A stretch of 64,000 nucleotides of DNA from JALYOK01 sp963840785 (GCA_963840785.1 CAWJAF010000003.1:682001-746000), one strand, 5' to 3'; shown: positions 9,504-16,544, numbered from the stretch's first letter. Numbers and translations: made by a program. Notes: generated by a model not told the origin, from the sequence alone.

Positions 9504-10112
9504 ATGAAAATGGACTCGTTGCGCTTGATCCGGCCGCCCTTGGTTTGGCTATTATTGTTGACAGCCGCCTCGAGCCAGGCCGACATCAGCGCCATCGACG
9601 CGGATCGATTTATCCGGGCTGCCCGCAGCCAAATCGGCGTTACCCTCGGCTATGACCCCGCTTATCGCGTTATCGCATTTCCGAACGGCGATGTACACAT
9701 CGCGACCGGTGTGTGCACCGACGTCATCACCCGCGCGCTACGAGATCAGGGCCTCGATTTACAGAAGCTAGTTCACGACGACATGCGCGGAAATTTTGCG
9801 CGCTACCCGAAGCGTTGGGGCCTCAAACGACCGGACAAAAATATCGACCATCGCCGCGTGCCGAATCTGATGACCTTTCTCGCCCGAGAGCAGGCCGATT
9901 TGCCGATCACCTCGCTTGCGGCCGACTATTCCCGCGGCGATATTGTCACCTGGGATTTGGGCAGCGGCATCACCCATATCGGCATCGTTTCAAACCGCAA
10001 AATCCCCCTTGGCACGCCGTTGGTTATTCACAACATCGGCCGCGGTACGCGAGAAGAAAACATTCTATTTCGATACAAAATTATTGGCCATTATCGATTC
10101 AAATCGCCATAG
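9504..10112 (+). CDS. DUF1287 family exported protein
   Basis: A 202-residue protein with an N-terminal signal peptide (hydrophobic run WLLLLTAASSQA, cleavage probably after SQA). It matches the DUF1287 family, which has an NlpC/P60-like papain fold. The likely catalytic Cys is in ATGVCTDVITRAL and the likely His in GITHIGIV, with the conserved YDPAYRVIAFPNGD segment before them. It probably acts in the periplasm, possibly on a peptide or peptidoglycan bond; the actual substrate is unknown. It follows glycerate kinase by 13 nt and may be co-transcribed with it. Confidence 0.8.
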   Translation: MKMDSLRLIRPPLVWLLLLTAASSQADISAIDADRFIRAARSQIGVTLGYDPAYRVIAFPNGDVHIATGVCTDVITRALRDQGLDLQKLVHDDMRGNFARYPKRWGLKRPDKNIDHRRVPNLMTFLAREQADLPITSLAADYSRGDIVTWDLGSGITHIGIVSNRKIPLGTPLVIHNIGRGTREENILFRYKIIGHYRFKSP

Positions 10113-10269
10113 GCATTTCGACTTAAGCGCCACCCAGTCCATCTACCCGCAAAGTGGGGACAACAGCAAATTGGCGTGATCACATCATTGCCGCAGCGAT
10201 ATTGTCGATTGCGGCACTATTGACGGAAATCCGCGCCGGATAAGGCGCTACAAATAGGCTTCGTTTACG

Positions 10270-11574
10270 CTACGCAGCAGGAAAGATAAATCGCGTCAGC
10301 AGACCTGAACCGTTGCTGGGTTCAGTCAACTCTATTTCGATGCCGTGGTTATCGGCAATTCTCTTAACAATCGCCAATCCCAATCCACTCCCCGTACCCG
10401 CGCTGCCCGCCAATCGATAAAAGCGATCGAACACATGCGCGCGCTCTTCAGCGGGAATGCCCGGTCCGGTATCGCCAACTTCCAATAGTGTCAGGTCATT
10501 ACGCTGCGTTAGCGAGATTTCGATGCTCCCGCTTCTGGCGAGTACCGAATGGCATTGTCGATCACATTGGCAAGCATAATGCGAAGCGACTCGGCATCAC
10601 CATTCACAGCAAAAGCTTCATTGCTGCTGAAGTTTAGTTGAATTCGCTTGGCCTCGGCTAACAGCGTCAATTCCGCAACAATGTTTTGCAACATGACGGT
10701 CAAAGATCAAGACGTTGATGCGGCGCTGTCGCGATCCCCACTTCTTGCCGGGCGAGCATCAGCAACTGTTGAACCAAATGGGTCGCGCGCTTAAACCTTC
10801 TTTTAAATGGGCAAACGCCACACTGCGTTCGGCGTCAGTTGTGGCGCGCTGGGCTAACTGCGCTTGTAATTGCAGTGCCGTAAGCGGCGTGCGCAATTCA
10901 TGTGCGGCATCGGCAATAAATTCGCGTTGAGTTTTCATCGCCCGATCCAGGCGTGCGAGTAAATCGTTCAGCGCTGTGGCAAGCGGCTTGAGTTCGCTCG
11001 GTAATTGATTGGGAGATATCGGCTTCAGCATATGTGCGTCGCTGGCGCGTACATCGGCAGCGAATTGTTCCAGCGGCCGCATGCCGCGTCCAACGATAAA
11101 CCAAATGAGTCCGCCCAGCACGACGAGTAAAATTGCAGCGGGCGCCAGTGTACTCAGCGCGAGCTTCGTTGCAAGTTGCGCTCGAATGTCCGTCGGCTGT
11201 GAAACTTGCACGAGGAGGTCCTTCTGGATCATGGCAAACGTTCGCCACTCGCCTTCGTCAGTGCGAACCCATTGATAGCCGGGTGCCATTTGTGGCGGCA
11301 GCGCTTTATGCGGATGGGATAAATAATGTTTTTCGCCAGCGCCAGACCAAACTTGAATCACGAAATCGTAGTCGATTTCTTCTTCTAAGGAACCCATCAT
11401 GTCCGATTCATCCGGCACATGATCTTGCAGCGTTAACGCAATTTGCTTTAGATGATAGTCAAACAAATGATTCGCTTCGACGTGCGCACGCTGATAAATA
11501 CTAAACCCAGCAATCGCGATGGCGATTAACGCAGCGACCAACAACCAAAACAACAAACGCTGCCGAATCGACAT
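10270..11574 (-). CDS. QseC/PmrB-type sensor histidine kinase (three apparent frameshifts)
   Basis: A membrane sensor kinase with TM helices at about residues 8–27 and 150–175, a periplasmic sensor region, a HAMP-like linker (RGMRPLEQFAADV), the H box REFIADAAHELRTPLTAL, the N box VIDNAIRYSPEAG, and the G boxes DTGPGIP and GTGSGLGLAIVKRIA. The frame breaks three times. One extra C in the run at about 10787, one T at about 10697 and one G at about 10529 restore continuous kinase sequence (HLVQQLLMLARQEVG, LDLLTVMLQNIV, AGSIEISLTQRNDLTLLEVGD). The sites are short homopolymers, so sequencing error is likely. Its ATG overlaps the regulator's TAA (TAATG), so the pair is translationally coupled. 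Confidence 0.85.
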
Positions 11575-12233
11575 TAACTTTTTGCCACAACATAACCGAC
11601 ACCCCGGACATTGCGAATAATGTCGCTGCCGAGTTTTTTACGCAAATTGTGGATATGCACTTCGATAGTGTTGCTTTCGATTTCTTCGTTCCAACCGTAC
11701 AAGTGTTGTTCCAATTGCTGGCGCGACAAAACGGCGCCAGGACGATCGATGAGCGCGAACAAGACTGAGAATTCTTTTGCCGATAAGGTAATTTCTTTTT
11801 CGCCGAAATGGACTTGGTGTGTGGTGGGATTGAGAACGAGATCACCATAGCGCACGACGGATTCAGTGCGCCCACTTTGGCGCCGCAGCAGCGCTCGAAC
11901 ACGTGCGGCAAGCTCGTCGAGGTCGAAAGGTTTGACGAGATAATCGTCCGCACCGATGTCTAGGCCGTTGATACGATCGGCGACAGAATCGCGAGCGGTC
12001 AACACTAAAACCGGAATGGCGTTTTTTTTAGCGCGCAAGTTTCTCAGGACTTCGATGCCATCTTTTTTCGGCAGCCCAAGATCCAGTAACAACAACGCGT
12101 AGGGCTCGCTGTTCAAGGCGAGTTCGGCGGCCTTGCCATCTTGTACCCAATCGACAACAAACCCATCTTGACGCAAGCCGAGACGGACGCTTTCGCCGAT
12201 CATGGAGTCATCTTCAACCAACAGTAAGCGCAT
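11574..12233 (-). CDS. OmpR-family response regulator, QseB/PmrA type
   Basis: A 219-residue regulator. The receiver domain (1–115) has the acidic patch VEDDSMIG, phosphoacceptor Asp in LLLLDLGLPKKDG, and Lys in DDYLVKPFDLDEL. The winged-helix domain (about 125–217) has LSAKEFSVLFALI and the recognition helix ESNTIEVHIHNLRKKLG. It is first in the operon with the kinase. Two direct-repeat boxes of the CTTAAG-N5-CTTAAG type recognised by PmrA/QseB regulators lie 0.5 kb upstream between two divergent genes (12706–12722 and 12750–12766), so those genes are the likely local targets. This is an inference from site and position. Confidence 0.9.
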   Translation of the reverse strand: MRLLLVEDDSMIGESVRLGLRQDGFVVDWVQDGKAAELALNSEPYALLLLDLGLPKKDGIEVLRNLRAKKNAIPVLVLTARDSVADRINGLDIGADDYLVKPFDLDELAARVRALLRRQSGRTESVVRYGDLVLNPTTHQVHFGEKEITLSAKEFSVLFALIDRPGAVLSRQQLEQHLYGWNEEIESNTIEVHIHNLRKKLGSDIIRNVRGVGYVVAKS

Positions 12234-12341
12234 TGAGAAATAGAAGTAGCGGGAAGACAGAAACCGAGTTTAACCTAACAACGCAGCATCTAAAGGAGGC
12301 GATCTTGATCGCCGGGAATGCGATGGCCTTAAAGCTCGAGC

Positions 12342-12375
12342 CGCACAGCGGTTAACGGCGCTGCACGGCTCGACG
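12342..12375 (-). terminator. Hairpin downstream of the small basic protein gene
   Basis: On the minus strand a strong stem pairs GAGCCGTGCAGCG with CGCTGTGCGGCTC around a short loop, just beyond the stop of the small exported protein gene. It lacks a clear U run, so it may be a processing or retro-regulatory stem, or a relative of the GAGCCGCA repeats, rather than a true intrinsic terminator. Confidence 0.35.
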
Positions 12376-12387
12376 ATACGCGATGAA

Positions 12388-12624
12388 TTAAGAAGCGTGA
12401 GCTGCTTTTTTCTTAGCGTGATGTTGACGGTGCCTTTTGCCAGTCATGGCTTTTTTCGTGACTGCGGCAGGAGCCGGCGCAACGGCGGCGGCAGCGGGCG
12501 CAGCAGGCTTAGCAGCAACAGCCGCGTCTAAAACTGGTTTTGCCTGGGTCGCGGCCTGGGCAAAGCCCGTCGCGCAAAGTAGTGCGATGACGGCGGTGAG
12601 GGAGATTACGCGTGCTTTATTCAT
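12388..12624 (-). CDS. Small exported basic protein, Ala-rich with His/Lys tail
   Basis: A 78-residue protein with a clear signal peptide (VISLTAVIALLCATGFAQA). The mature part is an Ala/Pro/Lys-rich low-complexity stretch ending in a strongly basic GKRHRQHHAKKKAAH tail. I do not recognise a family. The composition resembles small periplasmic acid- or envelope-stress proteins, but this is only an analogy. It is divergent from the ComEA-like gene. Its promoter carries a PmrA/QseB-type box followed, 10 nt later, by a −10-like TAACAT, so regulation by the adjacent two-component system is likely. Confidence 0.7.
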   Translation of the reverse strand: MNKARVISLTAVIALLCATGFAQAATQAKPVLDAAVAAKPAAPAAAAVAPAPAAVTKKAMTGKRHRQHHAKKKAAHAS

Positions 12625-12689
12625 TTAAATATTCCTTTTCGGTCGATGATTGTTACGATCGGCTTGGCGTTCGCTAAGTCGTACGGCGA

Positions 12690-12722
12690 ATGTTAAAAGC
12701 GCACCCTTAAGCAAAACTTAAA
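12690..12722 (-). promoter_or_regulatory. PmrA/QseB-type box and −10 for the small basic protein gene
   Basis: Read on the minus strand, the half-sites TTTAAG and CTTAAG (12722–12706) are separated by exactly 5 nt. After 10 more nt comes TAACAT (12695–12690), a −10-like hexamer. This fits the YTTAAK-N5-YTTAAK boxes of PmrA/QseB-class regulators overlapping the −35 position. It reads towards the gene at 12624–12388. Confidence 0.6.
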
Positions 12723-12749
12723 GTACCGCGCAAATTCATTTCTTTTTAT

Positions 12750-12782
12750 CTTCAGTTTCTCTTAAGCTAACGGCGCTAGGAT
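12750..12782 (+). promoter_or_regulatory. PmrA/QseB-type box and −10 for the ComEA-like gene
   Basis: The half-sites CTTCAG (12750–12755) and CTTAAG (12761–12766) are 5 nt apart. After the same 10-nt gap as in the divergent promoter there is TAGGAT (12777–12782) as a −10 candidate. It reads towards the ComEA-like gene at 12878. The identical geometry on both strands argues against chance. Confidence 0.6.
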
Positions 12783-12877
12783 TCCTCACGGCGCAATTGC
12801 ATTCGATTCATTGCGTAAGCAATCGAGTGCTTGAGCATCGATTCATTAACTGAATTAACTTAATTGGAGATTTATAA

Positions 12878-13312
12878 ATGTTGAAGAAAATACTACTGGC
12901 TATTGTTACCGTTTTCGCGTTCGCTAATTTCGCGTTCGCAGCAGCGGATGCCAACACTGCCGACAAGGCTGCGTTGGATGGCATTAAATCCATCGGTGAA
13001 AAAACGGCTGACGCAATCATTGCCGAACGCACCAAAAACGGAAAATTCAAAGATTGGACGGACTTCATTCATCGCGTTAAAGGTGTGGGCCCGAAAAACG
13101 CCGAGAAAATGTCTGTCGGTGGTTTGACCGTAAACGGTACGGTCCTCGCCAACGCACCGGCCGCTACAGAAGTAAAGAAAATGCCGAAAGCAGCGAAGGA
13201 ATCCCAGCCGGCTGCCGCGGCGGCTGCCGCCGCTCCGGCCGATAAGAAGACCGTTGCCTTGGAACCGGTCGCCGTGCCAAAAATGGACGAAAAGAAGAAA
13301 GACAAGAAGTAA
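12878..13312 (+). CDS. ComEA-like helix-hairpin-helix exported protein
   Basis: A 144-residue protein with a signal peptide (KILLAIVTVFAFANFAFA) followed at residues 25–85 by a ComEA-type pair of helix-hairpin-helix motifs (ALDGIKSIGEKTADAIIAER and FIHRVKGVGPKNAEKM), known to bind DNA without sequence specificity. The C-terminal 55 residues are an Ala/Lys/Pro-rich, probably disordered tail. ComEA proteins carry DNA across the periplasm in competence, but short single-gene homologues like this are widespread and often uncharacterised. A good ribosome site (TTGGAGAT) precedes ATG 12878. The promoter has a PmrA/QseB-type box, and an intrinsic terminator follows. Confidence 0.85.
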   Translation: MLKKILLAIVTVFAFANFAFAAADANTADKAALDGIKSIGEKTADAIIAERTKNGKFKDWTDFIHRVKGVGPKNAEKMSVGGLTVNGTVLANAPAATEVKKMPKAAKESQPAAAAAAAAPADKKTVALEPVAVPKMDEKKKDKK

Positions 13313-13332
13313 TCTAGGCCCAGCGCGAACAA

Positions 13333-13368
13333 AAAGCCTGGCACGAACTGCCGGGCTTTTTTATTTTT
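13333..13368 (+). terminator. Intrinsic terminator after the ComEA-like gene
   Basis: The stem AAAGCCTGGC / GCCGGGCTTT with a 7-nt loop is followed by TTTATTTTTA. It is a classical rho-independent terminator 20 bp after the stop codon. Confidence 0.88.
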
Positions 13369-13441
13369 ATATCTTAAAAACAGTTACTTATACTATTTTC
13401 GCAACAACAACAGGAAATTCCGGCGTGAACTTTTTAGCAAA

Positions 13442-13468
13442 CTAGCACTCTATACCCTGGAGTGCTAA
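13442..13468 (+). promoter_or_regulatory. CIRCE operator (HrcA binding site) upstream of rpoH
   Basis: The inverted repeat CTAGCACTC-N9-GAGTGCTAA differs at one base from the CIRCE consensus TTAGCACTC-N9-GAGTGCTAA bound by the heat-shock repressor HrcA. The 9-nt spacer is exact. It ends 29 nt before the rpoH ATG, so HrcA bound here would block rpoH transcription or early elongation. hrcA itself is not in this window. Confidence 0.88.
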
Positions 13469-13497
13469 ACTAAGCACATCACTGGAGGTCTCTCTAT

Positions 13498-14352
13498 ATG
13501 AACACGATGCAGTTGCCGGTCCCGAGTTTGAACGTCGCCAGCCTGGAAAATTATATCCACGCCGTCGGCCGCTTTCCCCTACTTACCCAGGAGGAGGAAC
13601 TTCGCTATGGCCGCAATCTGAAGCAAGATAACGATCTGCAAGCAGCCCATTTTTTAGTTACCTCCCATTTGCGCTTTGTCGTCTCGATCGCCCGCAATTA
13701 CCTCGGCTACGGTTTGCCCCATGCGGATTTGATTCAAGAAGGCAATGTCGGCTTGATGAAGGCCGTAAAGCGTTTTGATCCCGAGCGCGGTGTGCGCCTG
13801 GTCTCATTCGCCGTGCATTGGATTAAAGCCGAAATTCACGAATATATTCTGCGCAACTGGCGCATGGTGAAAATTGCCACAACCAAGGCGCAACGCAAAT
13901 TATTCTTCAATCTGCGCAGCCTGAAAACCAGCCTTGGCACGATGTCGCCGAACGAAGTAAAGGCGATGGCGATTCAACTCGGTGTCAAGCCCGAAGAAGT
14001 TATGGAAATGGAAATGCGGCTGTCCGGCCAGGACGTTTCGCTGGAACCCATCCGCGATGACGATGAGGATTGGGTCAGCCCGATCGCCTATCTCACCGAC
14101 GCCGATGCAGAACCTTCCAAGATTTTAGAGACGGCCCAGACCGAAACCGTCGGCGCCGAAAGCCTAACTAATGCACTTTCCAACCTTGACGCTCGCAGCC
14201 GTCGCATCATCGAAGCGCGCTGGTTACGCGAAGATAAAGATCAAGCGACACTGCATGATTTGGCGGCCGAGTTCAATGTCTCGGCAGAACGCATCCGTCA
14301 AATAGAACAAAAAGCCATGCAAAAAATGCACGGGTTGTTGCGCGCCGCGTAA
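13498..14352 (+). CDS. rpoH: RNA polymerase sigma factor RpoH (sigma-32)
   Basis: A 284-residue heat-shock sigma factor that directs RNA polymerase to chaperone and protease promoters. Region 1.2/2 is clear (LENYIHAVGRFPLLTQEEE, HLRFVVSIARNY, DLIQEGNVGLMKAVKRFDPERGVR, SFAVHWIKAEIHEYILRNWR). The RpoH box, QRKLFFNLRS, lies at about residue 135. Region 4.2 HTH is at the C-terminus (LHDLAAEFNVSAERIRQIEQ). ATG 13498 is preceded by TGGAGG. A CIRCE element lies in the leader, implying control by HrcA in addition to any RNA-thermometer or stability control. An intrinsic terminator follows the gene. Confidence 0.96.
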   Translation: MNTMQLPVPSLNVASLENYIHAVGRFPLLTQEEELRYGRNLKQDNDLQAAHFLVTSHLRFVVSIARNYLGYGLPHADLIQEGNVGLMKAVKRFDPERGVRLVSFAVHWIKAEIHEYILRNWRMVKIATTKAQRKLFFNLRSLKTSLGTMSPNEVKAMAIQLGVKPEEVMEMEMRLSGQDVSLEPIRDDDEDWVSPIAYLTDADAEPSKILETAQTETVGAESLTNALSNLDARSRRIIEARWLREDKDQATLHDLAAEFNVSAERIRQIEQKAMQKMHGLLRAA

Positions 14353-14370
14353 CTTCACCGCTTCAATTGT

Positions 14371-14402
14371 AAATAAGGCCCGCAAGTCGGGCCTTATTTT
14401 TT
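14371..14402 (+). terminator. Intrinsic terminator after rpoH
   Basis: The stem AATAAGGCCCG / CGGGCCTTATT with a 5-nt loop is followed by a T run. It lies 18 bp after the rpoH stop. Confidence 0.9.
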
Positions 14403-14436
14403 GCATGCTCGAAGAACCGCTCTGGGTCTGCCTCTC

Positions 14437-14819
14437 CAGCATTACCGTCGCAGCCGCCCCTCCGGCATCATCACGCGATCGAACTCGCGCAAGATTTGAT
14501 GCCGCTCGGCGGCGAATTCCTACACGTGCGGCAACACCACCCAATCCATGCTCTGCGTCGCCATCGGTAACGCCTCGCCCGCCGCGCGCAACGTCCTACG
14601 CGATTCCGACGCAAGGCTAAACTTAATCGGCATGCGGTTCGTCAGCAAAAAATCGTGCGCTGGCAAGCCGAATTGCATCGCATTAAATCCGAAAATATTC
14701 GCGACGACTTCGTCGAAATAAGCCTGCTCCCGCGCCATGACGTAAGCGCCGAGCGGCATCTGAAACCATTCGGCAAGCGTGTGTTTTACCATGCGATCAG
14801 TATAGTGCAAGCGAGACAT
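14437..14819 (-). pseudogene. Truncated class I SAM-dependent methyltransferase
   Basis: From ATG 14819 the frame reads MSRLHYTDRMVKHTLAEWF, then LGAYVMAREQAYFDEVVANIFGFNAMQ, QSMDWVVLPHV, a TAG stop at about 14520, and in the same frame EFAAERHQILREFDRVMMPEGRL before ending. This is the N-terminal half of the small methyltransferase family usually found upstream of rnhA. The C-terminal half (the expected SGFNPWSLWG region onwards) is missing, and the sequence runs into the rpoH terminator. Both the in-frame nonsense codon and the truncation argue for a true pseudogene. It borders the integron-derived patch. Confidence 0.7.
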
Positions 14820-14839
14820 AATTGGGTTCCGGGAACGGG

Positions 14840-14940
14840 CAATGCCAGGAGGCGCGTCAAGCTTGCCTCGTGGCGTGACATGGCTTGTTAGCCCGCATCC
14901 ACGGGCTTCTTCAGGCGGCGCCACCCTAGCGAGGCCGGGG
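14840..14940. repeat. Dispersed palindromic repeat copy
   Basis: Contains GCCAGGAGGCGCGTCAAGC, then TTGCCTCGTGGC and AGCCCGCATCCACGGGCT stems. The TTGCCTCGTGGC segment is shared with the copy at 17332 and resembles TTGCCTCCCAAGGC at 32661. It separates the methyltransferase remnant from the integrase remnant. Confidence 0.5.
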
Positions 14941-14987
14941 AACTTCACAAGAAATCCAACGGACGTTTCAAATGACTGCCAAATTCG

Positions 14988-15154
14988 TTATAACGCCTCG
15001 ATCGGCCGTCCGTCCATATCCTTCCGATGGCGCTTGGCGTGAAATAAAATAAAGCGTTTAATCCAGTGCAAATATTGCTCTTCGGTGCGAATCGCGCAAT
15101 GCTTGACACGCAATTTATTGCGGATTTAATCAAGCAATTTCGGCGGTCTACTTT
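14988..15154 (-). pseudogene. Integron integrase (IntI) N-terminal remnant
   Basis: On the minus strand one frame reads SRPPKLLD, a TAA at 15126–15128, then IRNKLRVKHCAIRTEEQ, YLHWIKRFILFHAKRHRKDM and a stop at 14988. This matches the N-terminal SAM-like core-binding domain of integron integrases (the PPKLLDQ…RVKHYSIRTEQAYVDWIKRFILFHGKRHP pattern). The catalytic tyrosine-recombinase domain is absent, so it cannot be active. It is transcribed away from the cassettes to its right, as in a standard integron. TAA replaces an expected Gln codon. Confidence 0.72.
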
Positions 15155-15156
15155 TC

Positions 15157-15163
15157 GTTAGGC
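15157..15163 (+). other. Possible integron recombination core site (GTTAGGC)
   Basis: A GTTRRRY core site identical to the R' of the attC at 15726–15732. It lies between the intI remnant and the first cassette, where an attI or cassette boundary is expected. The 7-mer alone is weak evidence; the position is what makes it credible. Confidence 0.4.
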
Positions 15164-15193
15164 CAAATCGACTTCAACGGATTAGAATGCGTC

Positions 15194-15477
15194 ATGGCGT
15201 TTGAGTAGGATCGAGAAAAGGCAGAGAGGAACGCTCGGAAGCATCGGGTCTCGTTTGAGGAAGCAGTTACAGTTTTTATGACTCGCTCGCTACGACATTT
15301 CCCGACCCTCACCACTCCACCGGAGAAACGCGGCTTATTACTTTTGGCGATTCGGCTCACGATCAATTTCTTGTCGTATCGCACGTCGATCGCGAGGGCA
15401 TAGTTCGAATCATAAGCGCACGAAAAGCTACAGCGAAAGAGAGAAAGCGTTATGAAGCCCAAAACCCCCGAACTTAG
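15194..15477 (+). pseudogene. brnT: BrnT-family toxin, interrupted
   Basis: The reading is MAFE, TAG where the conserved Trp of FEWD is expected, then DREKAERNARKHRVSFEEAV TVF. After a frame change at the T run of about 15271–15276 it continues YDSLATTFPDPHHSTGETRL, ITFGDSAHDQFLVVSHVDRE and IVRIISARKATAKERKRYEA. This is a complete BrnT ribonuclease-type toxin apart from the nonsense codon and one missing T. The TGG-to-TAG change could be a real inactivation or an error; the T-run shift matches the indel pattern of the window. It overlaps the antitoxin start by 26 bp, as in typical brnTA operons, and lies inside an integron cassette. Confidence 0.75.
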
Positions 15478-15718
15478 TGACGATCTGCGCGCCGAGTACG
15501 ATTTCGACTTCTTGAAAGGAGAATGGGGGCGTTATTACAAACGCCTTCTCAAAGAAGGCTCGAACAATGTCCTCCTTGAGCCTGATGTCGCGAAAGCCTT
15601 TCCCAATTCCGCGGCAGTCAACGACGTGCTCCGCACGGTCATCGAGCTTGTCCGTACATCAACTGGCCTAACCGGGCGTTCAACGGTGACGCGCGGAAAA
15701 GCACCGCGCCCCCGTTAA
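15452..15718 (+). CDS. brnA: BrnA-family antitoxin (integron cassette)
   Basis: An 88-residue protein beginning MKPKTPELSDDLRAEYDFDF, with the conserved NNVLLEPDVAKAFPNSAAVN and DVLRTVIELV segments of BrnA antitoxins, which have a ribbon-helix-helix C-terminal DNA-binding fold. It neutralises BrnT and represses the operon in characterised systems. The last 17 or so codons run into the attC site, as often seen in cassette genes, so the real C-terminus has an atypical RSTVTRGKAPRPR tail. It overlaps brnT. Confidence 0.8.
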   Translation: MKPKTPELSDDLRAEYDFDFLKGEWGRYYKRLLKEGSNNVLLEPDVAKAFPNSAAVNDVLRTVIELVRTSTGLTGRSTVTRGKAPRPR

Positions 15719-15732
15719 CTTGGACGTTAGGC
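15666..15732 (+). other. attC recombination site of the brnTA cassette
   Basis: A 67-bp element bounded by GCCTAAC (R'', 15666–15672) and GTTAGGC (R', 15726–15732), exact matches to RYYYAAC and GTTRRRY. Inner arms GCGTTCAACGG and CCCGTTAACTTGGACG, plus a central GCGCGG…CCGCGC stem, give the folded-strand structure used by integron integrases. Confidence 0.85.
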
Positions 15733-15735
15733 GTC

Positions 15736-16056
15736 ATGAATCTAGCGCGAGATATCGTCAAGGCGCGAGGCTGCGGAGAGATCCGCTATTCGATTGTCGC
15801 TGACGTATCGAACGATTTGTCGGCTGTGCTTTCGAAGTTTGGCCTGTTCACCGATGCCTCGTTGGTTACTGAGGTGAGTCGAGCAGACGCAACCGCGATT
15901 CTCACCAAGTTGTTGTGGAAGGACATGGCTTATGGTGTGGAATGCATGGCACACGACACTGCAATGACATTTGCGGAGACCGTCATTTCGGAGAGTGAGT
16001 CCACGAATTCCAATCAAACGTCACGTCCGCGGAATCGAATCAATGGCAGCTACTAA
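15736..16056 (+). CDS. Integron cassette ORF of unknown function
   Basis: A 106-residue protein whose ATG lies 3 nt after the attC core of the previous cassette, the standard place for a cassette gene start. The visible sequence (IVADVSNDLSAVLSKFGLF, LTKLLWKDMAYGVECMAHDT) looks like a soluble, helical protein, with no signal peptide or membrane segment. I do not recognise a family. The last about 20 residues (ESTNSNQTSRPRNRINGSY) are low-complexity and may be run-on into the cassette end. The function is unknown. Confidence 0.65.
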   Translation: MNLARDIVKARGCGEIRYSIVADVSNDLSAVLSKFGLFTDASLVTEVSRADATAILTKLLWKDMAYGVECMAHDTAMTFAETVISESESTNSNQTSRPRNRINGSY

Positions 16057-16158
16057 CCAACTCAACTTTCGATTGCGGTGTCATCATAAGCGGCCCGATT
16101 CAGCGACATGCGTGCCTATGGTTTCAAGACGAAGACTAATGCCGACGCCGGCGTTAGT
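16049..16158 (+). other. Candidate degenerate attC / cassette boundary
   Basis: The unknown ORF stops inside CTACTAACC, close to an R'' core. GTTAGTC at about 16152–16158 is close to an R' core, and ORF 16176 starts 17 nt later. The right end also forms a compact stem, GACTAATGCC/GGCGTTAGTC. The inner arms do not pair clearly, so this is a decayed or atypical attC at best. Confidence 0.35.
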
Positions 16159-16175
16159 CGCGGAGAACACACTCA

Positions 16176-16544
16176 ATGGCACGAGCTAAAGAACAGCCCG
16201 AACGAGAAGAGCGCATCCTCTTCGATATCGTTGTTGACGCCTACAACGAGACGGAACGCGCGATGGGGTGGTACTACTATCTCCAAGACAAAATGCAATT
16301 GCCGTTCAAGGCAACTTGTCGATTAGCGCGGGCGACCTCGCCATTGAAAGTCGGAATGCCAGCGGACGTGGTTGGCATGGCAGACGAAGAGGATTGTATG
16401 TCTGAAATATTCGTTGTCGTGAACTACGGAAAATCCGAACTAGCGGTGCCACTCGCACAACTCGAGTGCCACGCGTCGGACGACGATACAGATCAAGCTG
16501 TCGCAGACTGGCATTATTGGGTCGCACGAGGCTATGAATATTGA
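16176..16544 (+). CDS. CcbP-like calcium-binding protein (probable integron cassette)
   Basis: A 122-residue acidic protein matching the small calcium-binding CcbP family first described in cyanobacteria. Matching segments are REERILFDIVVDAYNETERA, MGWYYYLQDKMQLPFKATC, VGMADEEDCMSEIFVVV, LAVPLAQLECHASDDDTDQA and VADWHYWVARGYEY. The many Asp/Glu residues are the presumed calcium ligands. It has no signal peptide, so it is cytoplasmic. The start is close behind an attC-like boundary, which suggests a cassette; I see no clear attC after it. The role here is unknown. Confidence 0.75.
   Translation: MARAKEQPEREERILFDIVVDAYNETERAMGWYYYLQDKMQLPFKATCRLARATSPLKVGMPADVVGMADEEDCMSEIFVVVNYGKSELAVPLAQLECHASDDDTDQAVADWHYWVARGYEY

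Noticed and set aside
14520..14948. 142-residue open frame taken as one intact gene
   Set aside because: The first 43 residues translate a dispersed repeat, and the remainder is a truncated methyltransferase with an in-frame stop, so it is listed as a pseudogene from 14819.
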